DNA from: an uncultured Clostridia bacterium
Lineage (GTDB): Bacteria > Bacillota > Clostridia > Peptostreptococcales > Anaerovoracaceae
Length of the DNA: 13,995 nucleotides
Assembly (NCBI GenBank): GCA_946541285.1
Contig: CAMNJG010000021.1
Location: 1 to 13,995 of the forward strand
Direction of reading: 5' to 3'
The notes beneath the pieces were generated by a model. That model saw only the letters and a program-made list of their open reading frames with translations. It was not told the origin of the DNA and searched no databases. Within the stretch, counting starts at the first letter, position 1. Each line of letters begins with the position of its first letter. Shown here in pieces: positions 6,746-13,883 of this stretch. The translations under genes were made by a program, and so were the position numbers.

Positions 6746-6910
6746 CATTCTTCTTCTAAAAGGCAACATTTTTTGCAATGCCTTTTAGACACGTGCGAAG
6801 CACGTGAGAAGAATGTATGAGACTTGATTCTGTGCGGTTTTCAATGACTCGCACAGAATCGGGATCGCGTAGCGGGACCATCTTCGTCATATGGCTTTTT
6901 AGACGAAGAT
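6746..6910. repeat. Compact array of perfect hairpins between pyrD and pyrE
   Basis: Four perfect stem sets fill this gap. An outer 9-bp stem (CATTCTTCT 6746-6754 with AGAAGAATG 6807-6815) encloses two arms. Arm 1 has an 11-bp stem (6755-6765 with 6779-6789) and arm 2 has a 7-bp stem (CACGTGC 6790-6796 with GCACGTG 6800-6806). No base at this three-way junction is unpaired. Two more hairpins follow, one of 11 bp (GATTCTGTGCG 6826-6836 with 6850-6860) and one of 9 bp (ATCTTCGTC 6880-6888 with 6902-6910). In all, 94 of 165 bases can pair without mismatch. No T-run follows any stem, so a terminator is unlikely. It is either a folded RNA in the pyr transcript or an inserted palindromic repeat. 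Confidence 0.7.
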
Positions 6911-6935
6911 TAGTATGAAAGAAAAGAGAAAAAAC

Positions 6936-7622
6936 ATGTCATACAAAGAACAGTTCATCAAGTTTATGGTATCCGCCGGAGTGCTGACCTTTGGGGATTT
7001 TGTCACCAAGAGCGGGCGGAAGACACCGTATTTTGTCAACACCGGGAATTATCATACCGGGCGACAGGCCGCGCTGCTGGGGGAATATTACGCCAGATGC
7101 ATTGTGGAACATATGGAAGCGGGAGATATCCCGAAGGATGTCCGGGTTTTATTCGGACCGGCCTATAAGGGAATTCCGCTCTGCGTGACGACTGCCGCGC
7201 GGCTTTACAGCGATTACAATATGGACATCGCCTACTGCTTTAACCGCAAGGAAAAGAAGGATCACGGCGAAGGCGGGCAGATGGTCGGCGCAAAGCTCAG
7301 GGACGGAGATAAGATCATCGTGACGGAAGACGTGATCACCGCCGGGACCGCGATCAGGGAAACGCTTCCCCTGCTCATGGCCCAGGCAGATGTTGAAGTC
7401 TGCTCCCTGATTGTCTCCGTGGACCGCATGGAGCGCGGCCAGGGCGAAAAGACCGCGATCCAGGAAATCGAAGAAGAATTCGGCATCCGGACGTATCCGA
7501 TCGTCACCGTCCGGGAAGTTATTGATACCCTGTACAATGTCCCGGTGGACGGAAAGATTGTCATCGACGATGAAATCAGGGAGCGGATGGAAAACTATAT
7601 GCAGGAATACTGTGTTTTCTGA
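6936..7622 (+). CDS. pyrE: Orotate phosphoribosyltransferase PyrE
   Basis: Transfers ribose 5-phosphate from PRPP to orotate to give OMP, the step between PyrD and PyrF. The 228 residues contain LTFGDFVTKSGRKTPYFVNTG (17-37), the pocket residues FGPAYKGIPL (73-82), the flexible catalytic loop RKEKKDHGEGG (104-114) and the PRPP-binding motif IIVTEDVITAGTA (127-139). The start at 6936 is preferred because the family N terminus begins near SYKEQF. An in-frame ATG at 6915 adds seven lysine-rich residues, MKEKRKN, and directly abuts the last upstream hairpin. Neither start has a strong ribosome binding site, only an A-rich purine run (AAAGAAAAGAGA). The gene is detached from pyrD by 193 bases of structured sequence, but no promoter is evident there, so it is probably still read from the pyr operon. 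Confidence 0.97.
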   Translation: MSYKEQFIKFMVSAGVLTFGDFVTKSGRKTPYFVNTGNYHTGRQAALLGEYYARCIVEHMEAGDIPKDVRVLFGPAYKGIPLCVTTAARLYSDYNMDIAYCFNRKEKKDHGEGGQMVGAKLRDGDKIIVTEDVITAGTAIRETLPLLMAQADVEVCSLIVSVDRMERGQGEKTAIQEIEEEFGIRTYPIVTVREVIDTLYNVPVDGKIVIDDEIRERMENYMQEYCVF

Positions 7623-7659
7623 TTATTTCTGTTCTACTGGCCGGCAGGTGCCTCGACTC

Positions 7660-7703
7660 AGGAACGGTGATACTGTTACAGACATCGTTTCCTTTGAACG
7701 GTG
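7660..7703 (+). promoter_or_regulatory. Two mutually exclusive hairpins in the leader of the radical SAM gene
   Basis: The octamer GAACGGTG occurs exactly twice, at 7662-7669 and 7696-7703, on either side of CATCGTTTC (7683-7691). The central arm can pair with the upstream copy (extended to 7660-7669 with 7683-7693, one bulged T, 13-base loop). It can instead pair with the downstream copy (7683-7691 with 7696-7703, four-base loop). The two folds exclude each other, as in attenuators and riboswitch expression platforms. No T-run follows, so any switch would more likely act on RNA stability or translation than on termination. This is inferred from complementarity only. Confidence 0.4.
7668..7694 (+). 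repeat. 27-bp interspersed repeat, copy 3
   Basis: The core is TGATACTGTTACAGA followed by CATCGTTTCC. It is identical to copy 2 at 25 of 27 positions. It begins 46 bases after the pyrE stop and ends 69 bases before the start of the radical SAM gene. As in the other copies, the 3' half can pair with sequence just upstream. Here the partner is AGGAACGGTG (7660-7669), which differs from the partner in copy 2, so pairing is kept while the sequence changes. Confidence 0.65.
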
Positions 7704-7763
7704 TTTGTGGTACAGGGCCAGAAAGATACTACCTGCAGGAGCGAAACGGAAAGGAGGTTTTCG

Positions 7764-9701
7764 ATGGCATTTCTTCCTGTTACCGCGGAAGAAGTCAGAG
7801 AACGGGGCTGGGAGCAGCCGGATTTTGTGCTGGTCACAGGAGATGCCTACGTTGACCACCCTTCCTTTGGTACCGCGATTATCAGCAGAGTCCTGGAATC
7901 CAGAGGCTATCGCGTCGCCATCCTGTCCCAGCCGGACTGGAAGACCAGCGACGATTTTACCCGTTTCGGAAAACCGCGGCTCGCGTTCCTGGTGAATTCC
8001 GGGAATGTTGACTCGATGGTCAATCATTACTCGGTATTCCGGCGCCGCAGACGCCAGGATTTCTACTCCCCTGGCGGAGAGAGCGGCCACCGGCCGGACC
8101 GGGCCGTCATTGTTTACTGTAACCGTATCCGGGAGGCTTACGGCGGAGAGGTCCCTGTCATTATCGGAGGGATCGAAGCCAGCCTGCGCCGTCTGGGACA
8201 TTATGATTACTGGGATGACCGGGTCCGCAATTCCATCCTGATTGATTCGCAGGCGGATCTGCTGATCTACGGGATGGGGGAACATGCGGTCACGGAAATC
8301 GCGGAGGCGCTGGAAGCCGGGATCGACGTAAAAGAAATTACGTGGATCCGGGGAACCGCGTATACCGTCCGCAGCGAAACCTTTGAACAGGACAATGCCT
8401 GGGACGACCAGCTGGTGATGCTGCCTTCCTTCCGGGAGATCCGGGAATCCGGAGAAGCCTATGCGGACAGTTTCCTGATCCAGTACCGCAATACCGATTA
8501 CATGACCGGAAAACGGCTGGCAGAGCCATATGGCGGAGGCCTGTATGTGGTGCAGAATCCGCCGTCGGAGCCTCTGACGACACAGGAACTGGATGACGTA
8601 TATGAACTTCCCTATGAAAGAACCTTTCATCCGATGTATGGGGCGGCCGGCGGCGTTCCGGCCATCCGGGAAGTGAAGTTCAGCCTGACTTCCGTCCGGG
8701 GCTGCTTTGGCGAATGCAGTTTCTGTGCCCTGACGTTTCATCAGGGACGGCGTATTCAGGCCCGCAGTAAAGAATCCCTGCTCAGGGAGGCGCGTCTTCT
8801 GACCGCAGATCCGGAATTCAGGGGATATATTCACGACGTGGGAGGCCCGACAGCCAATTTCCGCAGACCTGCCTGTGACCGGCAGAAAACCCGTGGCGTC
8901 TGTACGCACCGGGATTGTATGTTCCCGTCCCCCTGTCCCAACCTCAGGGTGGATCACAGTGAATATATTGATATCCTCCGCTCACTCCGCTCCCTGCCGG
9001 GTGTAAAAAAAGTATTTATCCGCTCGGGCATCCGCTATGATTATCTGCTGGCGGACCGGAGCCGGGCGTTTCTCCGGGAATTATGCCGGTTCCATGTCAG
9101 CGGGGAACTGAAGGTGGCACCGGAACACATTTCCGATAATGTCCTCCGGCGTATGCATAAGCCTCCCGTCCGGGTATTTGAAACCTTTCTGCGGGAGTTT
9201 ACCGAAGAAAACCGGAGGATCGGGAAAAAACAGTATATGATTCCCTATTTCATATCCTCGCATCCGGGTTCCACTCTGGAGGACGCGTGTGAACTCTCGG
9301 TTTTCCTGAACCGGCACGGCTTTGTCCCGGACCAGGTTCAGGATTTTTATCCGACACCGGGGACCCTTTCAACCTGCATGTATTATACGGGGATTGACCC
9401 GGTGGCAGGAGAGAAGGTTTACGTCGCCAGGGATCCGGAGGAAAAAAGAATGCAGAGGGCAATGCTGCATTTTAACAAACCGGAAAACGCTTCTCTGGTA
9501 CGGAAGGCGCTGCGTCAGATCCACAGGGAAGACCTGATCGGATATGGAAAAGCGTTTCTGGTACCGCCGGAAAAGACCACAGAAGGGACCCGGCGGCAGG
9601 AACACCGGAAAACGAATCGTCCGCGCGCTGCGGGCAGCGCAGGAAAACGCCGGTCCGGAGTGAAAGGGAAACATCCGCCGGCACGAAAGAAAAAACACTG
9701 A
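7764..9701 (+). CDS. YgiQ family radical SAM protein
   Basis: This predicted radical S-adenosylmethionine enzyme belongs to the YgiQ (UPF0313) family, whose biochemical role is not established. The 645 residues begin with the YgiQ N-terminal domain (MAFLPVTAEEVRERGW, then VTGDAYVDHPSFG at about 27-39 and later IGGIEASLRR). The radical SAM cluster motif RGCFGECSFC follows, with cysteines C314, C318 and C321 (CX3CX2C). Downstream are the second conserved cysteine region CTHRDCMFPSPCPNL and the KVAPEH, PYFISSHPG and QDFYPTPGT motifs typical of the family. The last 35 or so residues are rich in lysine, arginine and proline and look disordered. The ATG at 7764 is fixed by AAGGAGG at 7751-7757. It opens the second gene cluster, and the methyltransferase follows after 14 bases. 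Confidence 0.93.
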   Translation: MAFLPVTAEEVRERGWEQPDFVLVTGDAYVDHPSFGTAIISRVLESRGYRVAILSQPDWKTSDDFTRFGKPRLAFLVNSGNVDSMVNHYSVFRRRRRQDFYSPGGESGHRPDRAVIVYCNRIREAYGGEVPVIIGGIEASLRRLGHYDYWDDRVRNSILIDSQADLLIYGMGEHAVTEIAEALEAGIDVKEITWIRGTAYTVRSETFEQDNAWDDQLVMLPSFREIRESGEAYADSFLIQYRNTDYMTGKRLAEPYGGGLYVVQNPPSEPLTTQELDDVYELPYERTFHPMYGAAGGVPAIREVKFSLTSVRGCFGECSFCALTFHQGRRIQARSKESLLREARLLTADPEFRGYIHDVGGPTANFRRPACDRQKTRGVCTHRDCMFPSPCPNLRVDHSEYIDILRSLRSLPGVKKVFIRSGIRYDYLLADRSRAFLRELCRFHVSGELKVAPEHISDNVLRRMHKPPVRVFETFLREFTEENRRIGKKQYMIPYFISSHPGSTLEDACELSVFLNRHGFVPDQVQDFYPTPGTLSTCMYYTGIDPVAGEKVYVARDPEEKRMQRAMLHFNKPENASLVRKALRQIHREDLIGYGKAFLVPPEKTTEGTRRQEHRKTNRPRAAGSAGKRRSGVKGKHPPARKKKH

Positions 9702-9715
9702 AGAGAGGAAGAAGC

Positions 9716-11020
9716 ATGAGCCTGATCAGAGAACTGCCGGAAATTATCGACCGCGCGGAAGCAGAATATTTCCAGTTGAGGTGCAGAGCGCCCCAGCCGG
9801 GCAGACGCCCCGTTTTCAGCAATAAGGGCAGTGGCCGGCAGGCGGGGACGCTGCTGCTGGGAGATAACGCGGAAATACTGGAGTCCGGTCTCGCGTCAGG
9901 AGTGTTCGAGGAAAAGTTTGACATGATTTACTGCGATCCCCCTTTCTTTACCAGAGGTGATAAAGGAGTGCGGATCCCGGTAAAATCAGAAGTAGTTCCC
10001 GGAACCGAAGCGGTCAGTCTCAGAGCCTACCATGATAAATGGGGCAGCGGGATGACGGGTTATCTCAGCTCCCTGGCGCTGCGCCTGATGCTGATGCGGG
10101 ACGCGCTGAAGAAAACAGGCAGTATTTTTGTCCACCTGGACTGGCACGCGTCACATGTGGTGAAATTACTGATGGATGAGATCTTCGGCGAGAAAAATTT
10201 TGTAAATGAGATTATCTGGACCTATAAATCCGGAGGCGCCGCGCAGCGGCACCTGGCCAGAAAGCATGACAATCTGCTGTTTTATGCCAGAAGCGGCCAG
10301 TATAAATTTTATCCGGGAAAGGAAAAGTCCTATAACCGTGGTCTGAAACCTTATCATTTTAAAGGAGTGGAAGAATTTCAGGATGAGATCGGCTGGTACA
10401 CGATGGTCAATCTGAAGGATGTCTGGCAGATTGACATGGTCGGGCGCAGTTCCTCAGAACGCCTGAATTACGCGACACAGAAGCCGGAGGCACTGGTCAG
10501 GCGGCTGATTGAAATGGTGACGGATACAGGAGATCTGTGCGGTGATTTTTACTGCGGCTCCGGTACCCTGGCCGCGGCGGCTGCTGCCACAGGGAGGCGC
10601 TTTATCTGCGCGGATGTCAGCCCGCTGGCGGTGGCAAACGCCATGAAACGGCCATTGCGGAACGGTTACGGTTTTCAGCTGGAAAACTGCACCGGACAGT
10701 CCCAGACGGTCTGTCTGACAGAAGCCCGGCGGGAAGGAAACCGCGTCGTGCTGGAATCTTTCACTGGTTCGCAGACGGAAATCATCAGCAAACGGGACCG
10801 GGAAAAAATCAAAGGTGTCCTCGAGAAGGATCCTTTCGCGCTGGTCGATTACTGGTGCGCGGGAAAAACCTCGGAAGATGGTACGTTTCATGCCGAAAAG
10901 ACCGTTTTCCGCGACAGCAGGGGGCATATTGAGCGGGAGATGGACGAAGTTCCGGAATTCTGTGATTCTGTATGGGTGACTGATATCTTCGGACAGACCG
11001 CGCGGGCTTTTCTGCGATGA
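9716..11020 (+). CDS. Site-specific DNA methyltransferase, N4/N6 amino class (beta order)
   Basis: Predicted to methylate an exocyclic amino group in DNA, adenine N6 or cytosine N4, using S-adenosylmethionine. The 434 residues carry the catalytic motif IV as YCDPPFF (72-78), followed by GSIFVHLDW, HASHVVKLLMDEIFGEKNFVNEI, a variable middle region likely to include target recognition, and YATQKPEALVRRLIE. The S-adenosylmethionine motif I is FYCGSG (278-283). Motif IV before motif I is the beta-class order, resembling type III Mod proteins but shorter. A tail of about 135 residues follows. No restriction endonuclease or second subunit is adjacent, so it appears to be an orphan. An AGAGGAAG ribosome binding site precedes the ATG. 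Its stop overlaps an ATG (ATGA at 11017) in the frame of the next gene. The target sequence and base cannot be read from the protein. Confidence 0.9.
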   Translation: MSLIRELPEIIDRAEAEYFQLRCRAPQPGRRPVFSNKGSGRQAGTLLLGDNAEILESGLASGVFEEKFDMIYCDPPFFTRGDKGVRIPVKSEVVPGTEAVSLRAYHDKWGSGMTGYLSSLALRLMLMRDALKKTGSIFVHLDWHASHVVKLLMDEIFGEKNFVNEIIWTYKSGGAAQRHLARKHDNLLFYARSGQYKFYPGKEKSYNRGLKPYHFKGVEEFQDEIGWYTMVNLKDVWQIDMVGRSSSERLNYATQKPEALVRRLIEMVTDTGDLCGDFYCGSGTLAAAAAATGRRFICADVSPLAVANAMKRPLRNGYGFQLENCTGQSQTVCLTEARREGNRVVLESFTGSQTEIISKRDREKIKGVLEKDPFALVDYWCAGKTSEDGTFHAEKTVFRDSRGHIEREMDEVPEFCDSVWVTDIFGQTARAFLR

Positions 11021-11073
11021 GAGACACGTTGCATGATCAGGAAAACACAGATGAGCGAAAACAGAGAACAACG

Positions 11074-12429
11074 ATGGAAAACAGAATCATGATTCCACAA
11101 TATATATTAAAAATACTGGAGCGTTTCCACGGCGCGGGATATGAAGCGTTTGTGGCAGGCGGAGCGGTACGGGACGCGCTGTCCGGTGAGCCGCCACAGG
11201 ATTTTGATTTGTGCACTTCCGCGCTTCCATCAGAAACCGCGGCTTTATTTTCGGATCATAAAGTGATTGAAACCGGGATCCTTCATGGGACCGTGACGGT
11301 CATGGCGGACGGTCATCCGGTAGAGGTCACGACCTACCGGAGCGACGGACGGTATTCCGACGGGCGCCACCCTGATCAGGTCCGTTTTGTCAGCTCGCTC
11401 CGGGAAGATCTGGCCCGCCGTGATTTTACCGTCAATGCCATGGCCTGGTCGCCGGAGACAGGAGTCATTGATTATTTTGGGGGACGGGAAGACCTCCGGC
11501 GGGGAATCCTCCGCTGTGTAGGAGAGCCGGAAACCCGTTTTTCAGAGGATGGCCTGCGGATTATGAGGGCCTTGCGGTTTCTGTCCGTCAAAAGCTATCA
11601 GCCGGATCCGCTGACCCGGGAGGCGATGTTCCGCTGCAGCGGGATGCTGCAAAAAGTGGCGTATGAGCGGATCGACGCGGAGCTGCTCCGCTTTCTGACG
11701 ACAGAGCGTACCGCCGCGCTGCTGGATGAGTACCGGGAGATTTTCGCGGTCCTGATTCCGGAGCTTGCCCCGATGTTTGACTTCGATCAGAAAAGTCCCT
11801 ACCATAACCGGGATGTGTGGCATCATACCCTGGCGGCGGTTGATTTTATCCGGCCGGATCCGCAGCTGCGGATGACGATGCTGCTGCATGATGTTGCCAA
11901 GCCTGTGGTATATGTGGAAGACGAAAACGGACGGGGGCATTTTAAAGGGCACCAGCAGAAAGGCTCCGAAACAGCGGACCGGATTCTCCGGAGGATGCGG
12001 TTTCCCAATACGTTCCGGGAGGAAATCGTCACGCTGGTACGGGAGCATGACCTGAAGCTTTACGCGGATCGTCCGCTGCTCCGGCGCTGCCTGAACCGGC
12101 TGGGAGAAACGACACTCCGGAAACTGCTGGAAGTGCAGATGGCGGATGCCTCCGGGAAATATGAAAAATACATGACAGGAACCAGGAACCGTATCGGAGA
12201 AGTACGGATCCTGCTGGACCGGATTGTGGAAGAGGGAGACTGTGTCAGTCTGTCTTCCCTGGCGGTCGATGGAGGCGATCTCCTTCGCGCGGGGATTCCC
12301 GCGGGAAAAACAGTAGGAGACATTCTGTCCTGGCTTCTCGAAGCGGTGATGGAAGATCGGATTCCAAATAAAAAAGAACAGCTGCTGCAGGCTGCCCGGG
12401 AGCGGGCCGGTCTCGGAATAAAGGAATAA
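11074..12429 (+). CDS. CCA tRNA nucleotidyltransferase with HD domain (class II)
   Basis: Adds or repairs the 3' CCA end of tRNAs without a nucleic-acid template. From this start the protein has 451 residues. Motifs in order are the nucleotide-binding GGAVRD (29-34), the metal-binding DFD (43-45), GILHGTVTV (68-76), EVTTYRSDGRYSDGRHP (84-100), the template motif DLARRDFTVNAMA (112-124) and SEDGLRIMRALRF. An HD hydrolase domain follows, with YHNRDVWHHT and LLHDVAKP and a later REHD. Three in-frame starts are possible. The one at 11017 overlaps the methyltransferase stop by four bases and gives 470 residues. Those at 11074 and 11089 begin close to the family's N terminus, MIPQYILKILE. None has a strong ribosome binding site. 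Whether it adds all three bases or only CC or A is not certain from motifs alone. Confidence 0.92.
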   Translation: MENRIMIPQYILKILERFHGAGYEAFVAGGAVRDALSGEPPQDFDLCTSALPSETAALFSDHKVIETGILHGTVTVMADGHPVEVTTYRSDGRYSDGRHPDQVRFVSSLREDLARRDFTVNAMAWSPETGVIDYFGGREDLRRGILRCVGEPETRFSEDGLRIMRALRFLSVKSYQPDPLTREAMFRCSGMLQKVAYERIDAELLRFLTTERTAALLDEYREIFAVLIPELAPMFDFDQKSPYHNRDVWHHTLAAVDFIRPDPQLRMTMLLHDVAKPVVYVEDENGRGHFKGHQQKGSETADRILRRMRFPNTFREEIVTLVREHDLKLYADRPLLRRCLNRLGETTLRKLLEVQMADASGKYEKYMTGTRNRIGEVRILLDRIVEEGDCVSLSSLAVDGGDLLRAGIPAGKTVGDILSWLLEAVMEDRIPNKKEQLLQAARERAGLGIKE

Positions 12430-12442
12430 AAAGGAACAGACC

Positions 12443-13069
12443 ATGTCACGAACATGTTTAATCATCACGGGAGCGCCTCAGTGCCATATCCCTCCCGCAG
12501 CCAAAAATGCGGAGTATATTATTGCCTGTGATCAGGGTTATGGTCACGCGGTGAACGCGGGGATCGTCCCGGATCTGGTGGTGGGCGATTTTGATTCCTG
12601 GCCGGGTCCCATCGCGGCGGGGATTACGGTCCAGAGAGCGGATCCGGTGAAGGATGAGACCGATACCTTCCTGGCGATGCGGGCCGCCATGGAAAAAGGC
12701 TACCGGAACCTGATCATCTGCGGAGCACTGGGAGGGCGCCTTGACCACGAACTGGCCAATGTTTCACTCTGTGCCTATGCGGCGGAGCACGGCGCGCATT
12801 GCACGCTGGTGGATCAGAATCATCAGATTTTCGCGTTTCAGAACGGCACCCGCAGGATCGCGCGCGGCCACTGGACCAAAATATCCGTTTTTGCGATGGA
12901 CCGGCGGGTACGCGGTGTCAGCTTTTCGGGATTGCGTTATCCGCTGACGGATGCGGAGCTGACGAACCGGTTTCCGTTGGGCGTCAGCAATGAATTTGTG
13001 ACAGACAGGGCCGTGATTACTGTAAAAGAGGGAATGTTGCTGATCGTTCTGAGCGACCTTTCATTTTAA
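12443..13069 (+). CDS. thiN: Thiamine pyrophosphokinase
   Basis: Transfers pyrophosphate from ATP to thiamine, making the cofactor thiamine diphosphate directly from salvaged thiamine. The 208 residues match the family. Visible motifs are ACDQGYGHA (28-36, in the place of the usual ADGG), VVGDFDS (46-52), KDETDT (70-75) and GALGGRLDHELANV (94-107), the last three being hallmark ATP, metal and thiamine-binding segments. An AAGGAA ribosome binding site precedes the ATG, 13 bases after the tRNA nucleotidyltransferase stop, so it lies within the same cluster. I saw no thiamine-diphosphate riboswitch upstream. This fits transcription from a distant shared promoter rather than thiamine-specific control. 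The first conserved loop, with CDQG instead of ADGG, is a modest deviation. Confidence 0.95.
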   Translation: MSRTCLIITGAPQCHIPPAAKNAEYIIACDQGYGHAVNAGIVPDLVVGDFDSWPGPIAAGITVQRADPVKDETDTFLAMRAAMEKGYRNLIICGALGGRLDHELANVSLCAYAAEHGAHCTLVDQNHQIFAFQNGTRRIARGHWTKISVFAMDRRVRGVSFSGLRYPLTDAELTNRFPLGVSNEFVTDRAVITVKEGMLLIVLSDLSF

Positions 13070-13095
13070 AGGACATGCAGCGGGAGGCAAATAGC

Positions 13096-13824
13096 ATGAT
13101 TGATTTTCACACACACATCCTGCATCATATCGACGATGGCTCCCATAATGTCGTGGAATCCATCCAAATGCTGCGGATGAGCTATGAGCAGGGGATTGAT
13201 ACCGTCGTTCTTACTCCGCATTTTCATCTGGGCGAGCATCAGATCGGTCCCTGGCTGGAGGAACGGCAGCTGCGCTTTGACCAGATCTGCCAGTATCTTA
13301 CGGAGGACGACAAAAAGCATATCCCGCGCATGATTTTCGGAGCAGAGGTGGAATTCCAGCCGGATATGAATCACTGGGATTATCTGGACAAGCTCCGCAT
13401 CAACGGAACGAATTACATCATGACAGAGATGCCGTTTATGCCGTGGACAGGAGAAAATATCAAGGTGATTGATGATATCGCGCTCCATACGCCATTTACA
13501 CCGATCATCCCGCATATCGACCGGTATATGCATACGTTTACACCGGAAAAATATATCCGTCATTTTCTGGAAATGCCGGAAGTGATCGTGCAGATGAACG
13601 CGATTTATATCAATGGTGTCCACAATGTTCCGTTTTACAAGCCGATGATTGAAAGCGGGCAGGTACAGATCCTTGGCTCGGACTGCCACAGTCCGGAATG
13701 GCGCCAGCCGGATCTGGGGATGGCCATCAGACGGCTGAGAGAAGTCTGCGGGGACAGTATCCTTGAAAGAATCGACGCGTTCGGACGCGAAATGCTCCGG
13801 GACGCGATTTATCAGGAAGTCTGA
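13096..13824 (+). CDS. PHP-domain phosphatase, CpsB/YwqE (tyrosine-protein phosphatase) family
   Basis: This is a predicted metal-dependent phosphatase of the polymerase-and-histidinol-phosphatase fold. Characterised relatives remove phosphate from tyrosines of capsule-synthesis kinases. The 242 residues show metal-binding motifs in family order: DFHTHIL (3-9, H5 and H7), DDGS (13-16), LTPHFH (39-44), GAEVEF (82-87), TEMP (110-113), PHIDRY (139-144, where relatives have a histidine in AHPER) and GSDCHS (194-199, D196 and H198). The ATG at 13096 is chosen because GGGAGG sits at 13082-13087 and the metal motif begins at residue 3. A start at 13075 would precede that site. Unlike classical CpsB genes, no polysaccharide gene or tyrosine kinase is visible nearby, though the window ends soon after. 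The family is clear, but the substrate is not. Confidence 0.87.
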   Translation: MIDFHTHILHHIDDGSHNVVESIQMLRMSYEQGIDTVVLTPHFHLGEHQIGPWLEERQLRFDQICQYLTEDDKKHIPRMIFGAEVEFQPDMNHWDYLDKLRINGTNYIMTEMPFMPWTGENIKVIDDIALHTPFTPIIPHIDRYMHTFTPEKYIRHFLEMPEVIVQMNAIYINGVHNVPFYKPMIESGQVQILGSDCHSPEWRQPDLGMAIRRLREVCGDSILERIDAFGREMLRDAIYQEV

Positions 13825-13883
13825 CAGCGAGGCCGGATGGCGCAGCTGCCGTACACTTCCTGAAGAAAGAAGGGGGAGAAAAA

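Noticed and set aside
57..7694. CRISPR or phage attachment interpretation of the three repeats
   Set aside because: The copies are kilobases apart, are separated by genes, show no spacer periodicity, and no cas or integrase gene is present.
7637..7736. Pseudoknot-like crossing pairs (CTGGCC 7637-7642 with GGCCAG 7716-7721, GCAGGT 7644-7649 with ACCTGC 7731-7736)
   Set aside because: Six-base complementarities in a 140-base leader are expected by chance, and nothing else supports the fold.
7623..8957. Long minus-strand open frame (444 codons) opposite the radical SAM gene
   Set aside because: It lies entirely opposite the leader and first half of a gene with clear family motifs, has no recognisable domain, and reflects the GC-rich codon pattern of the + strand gene.
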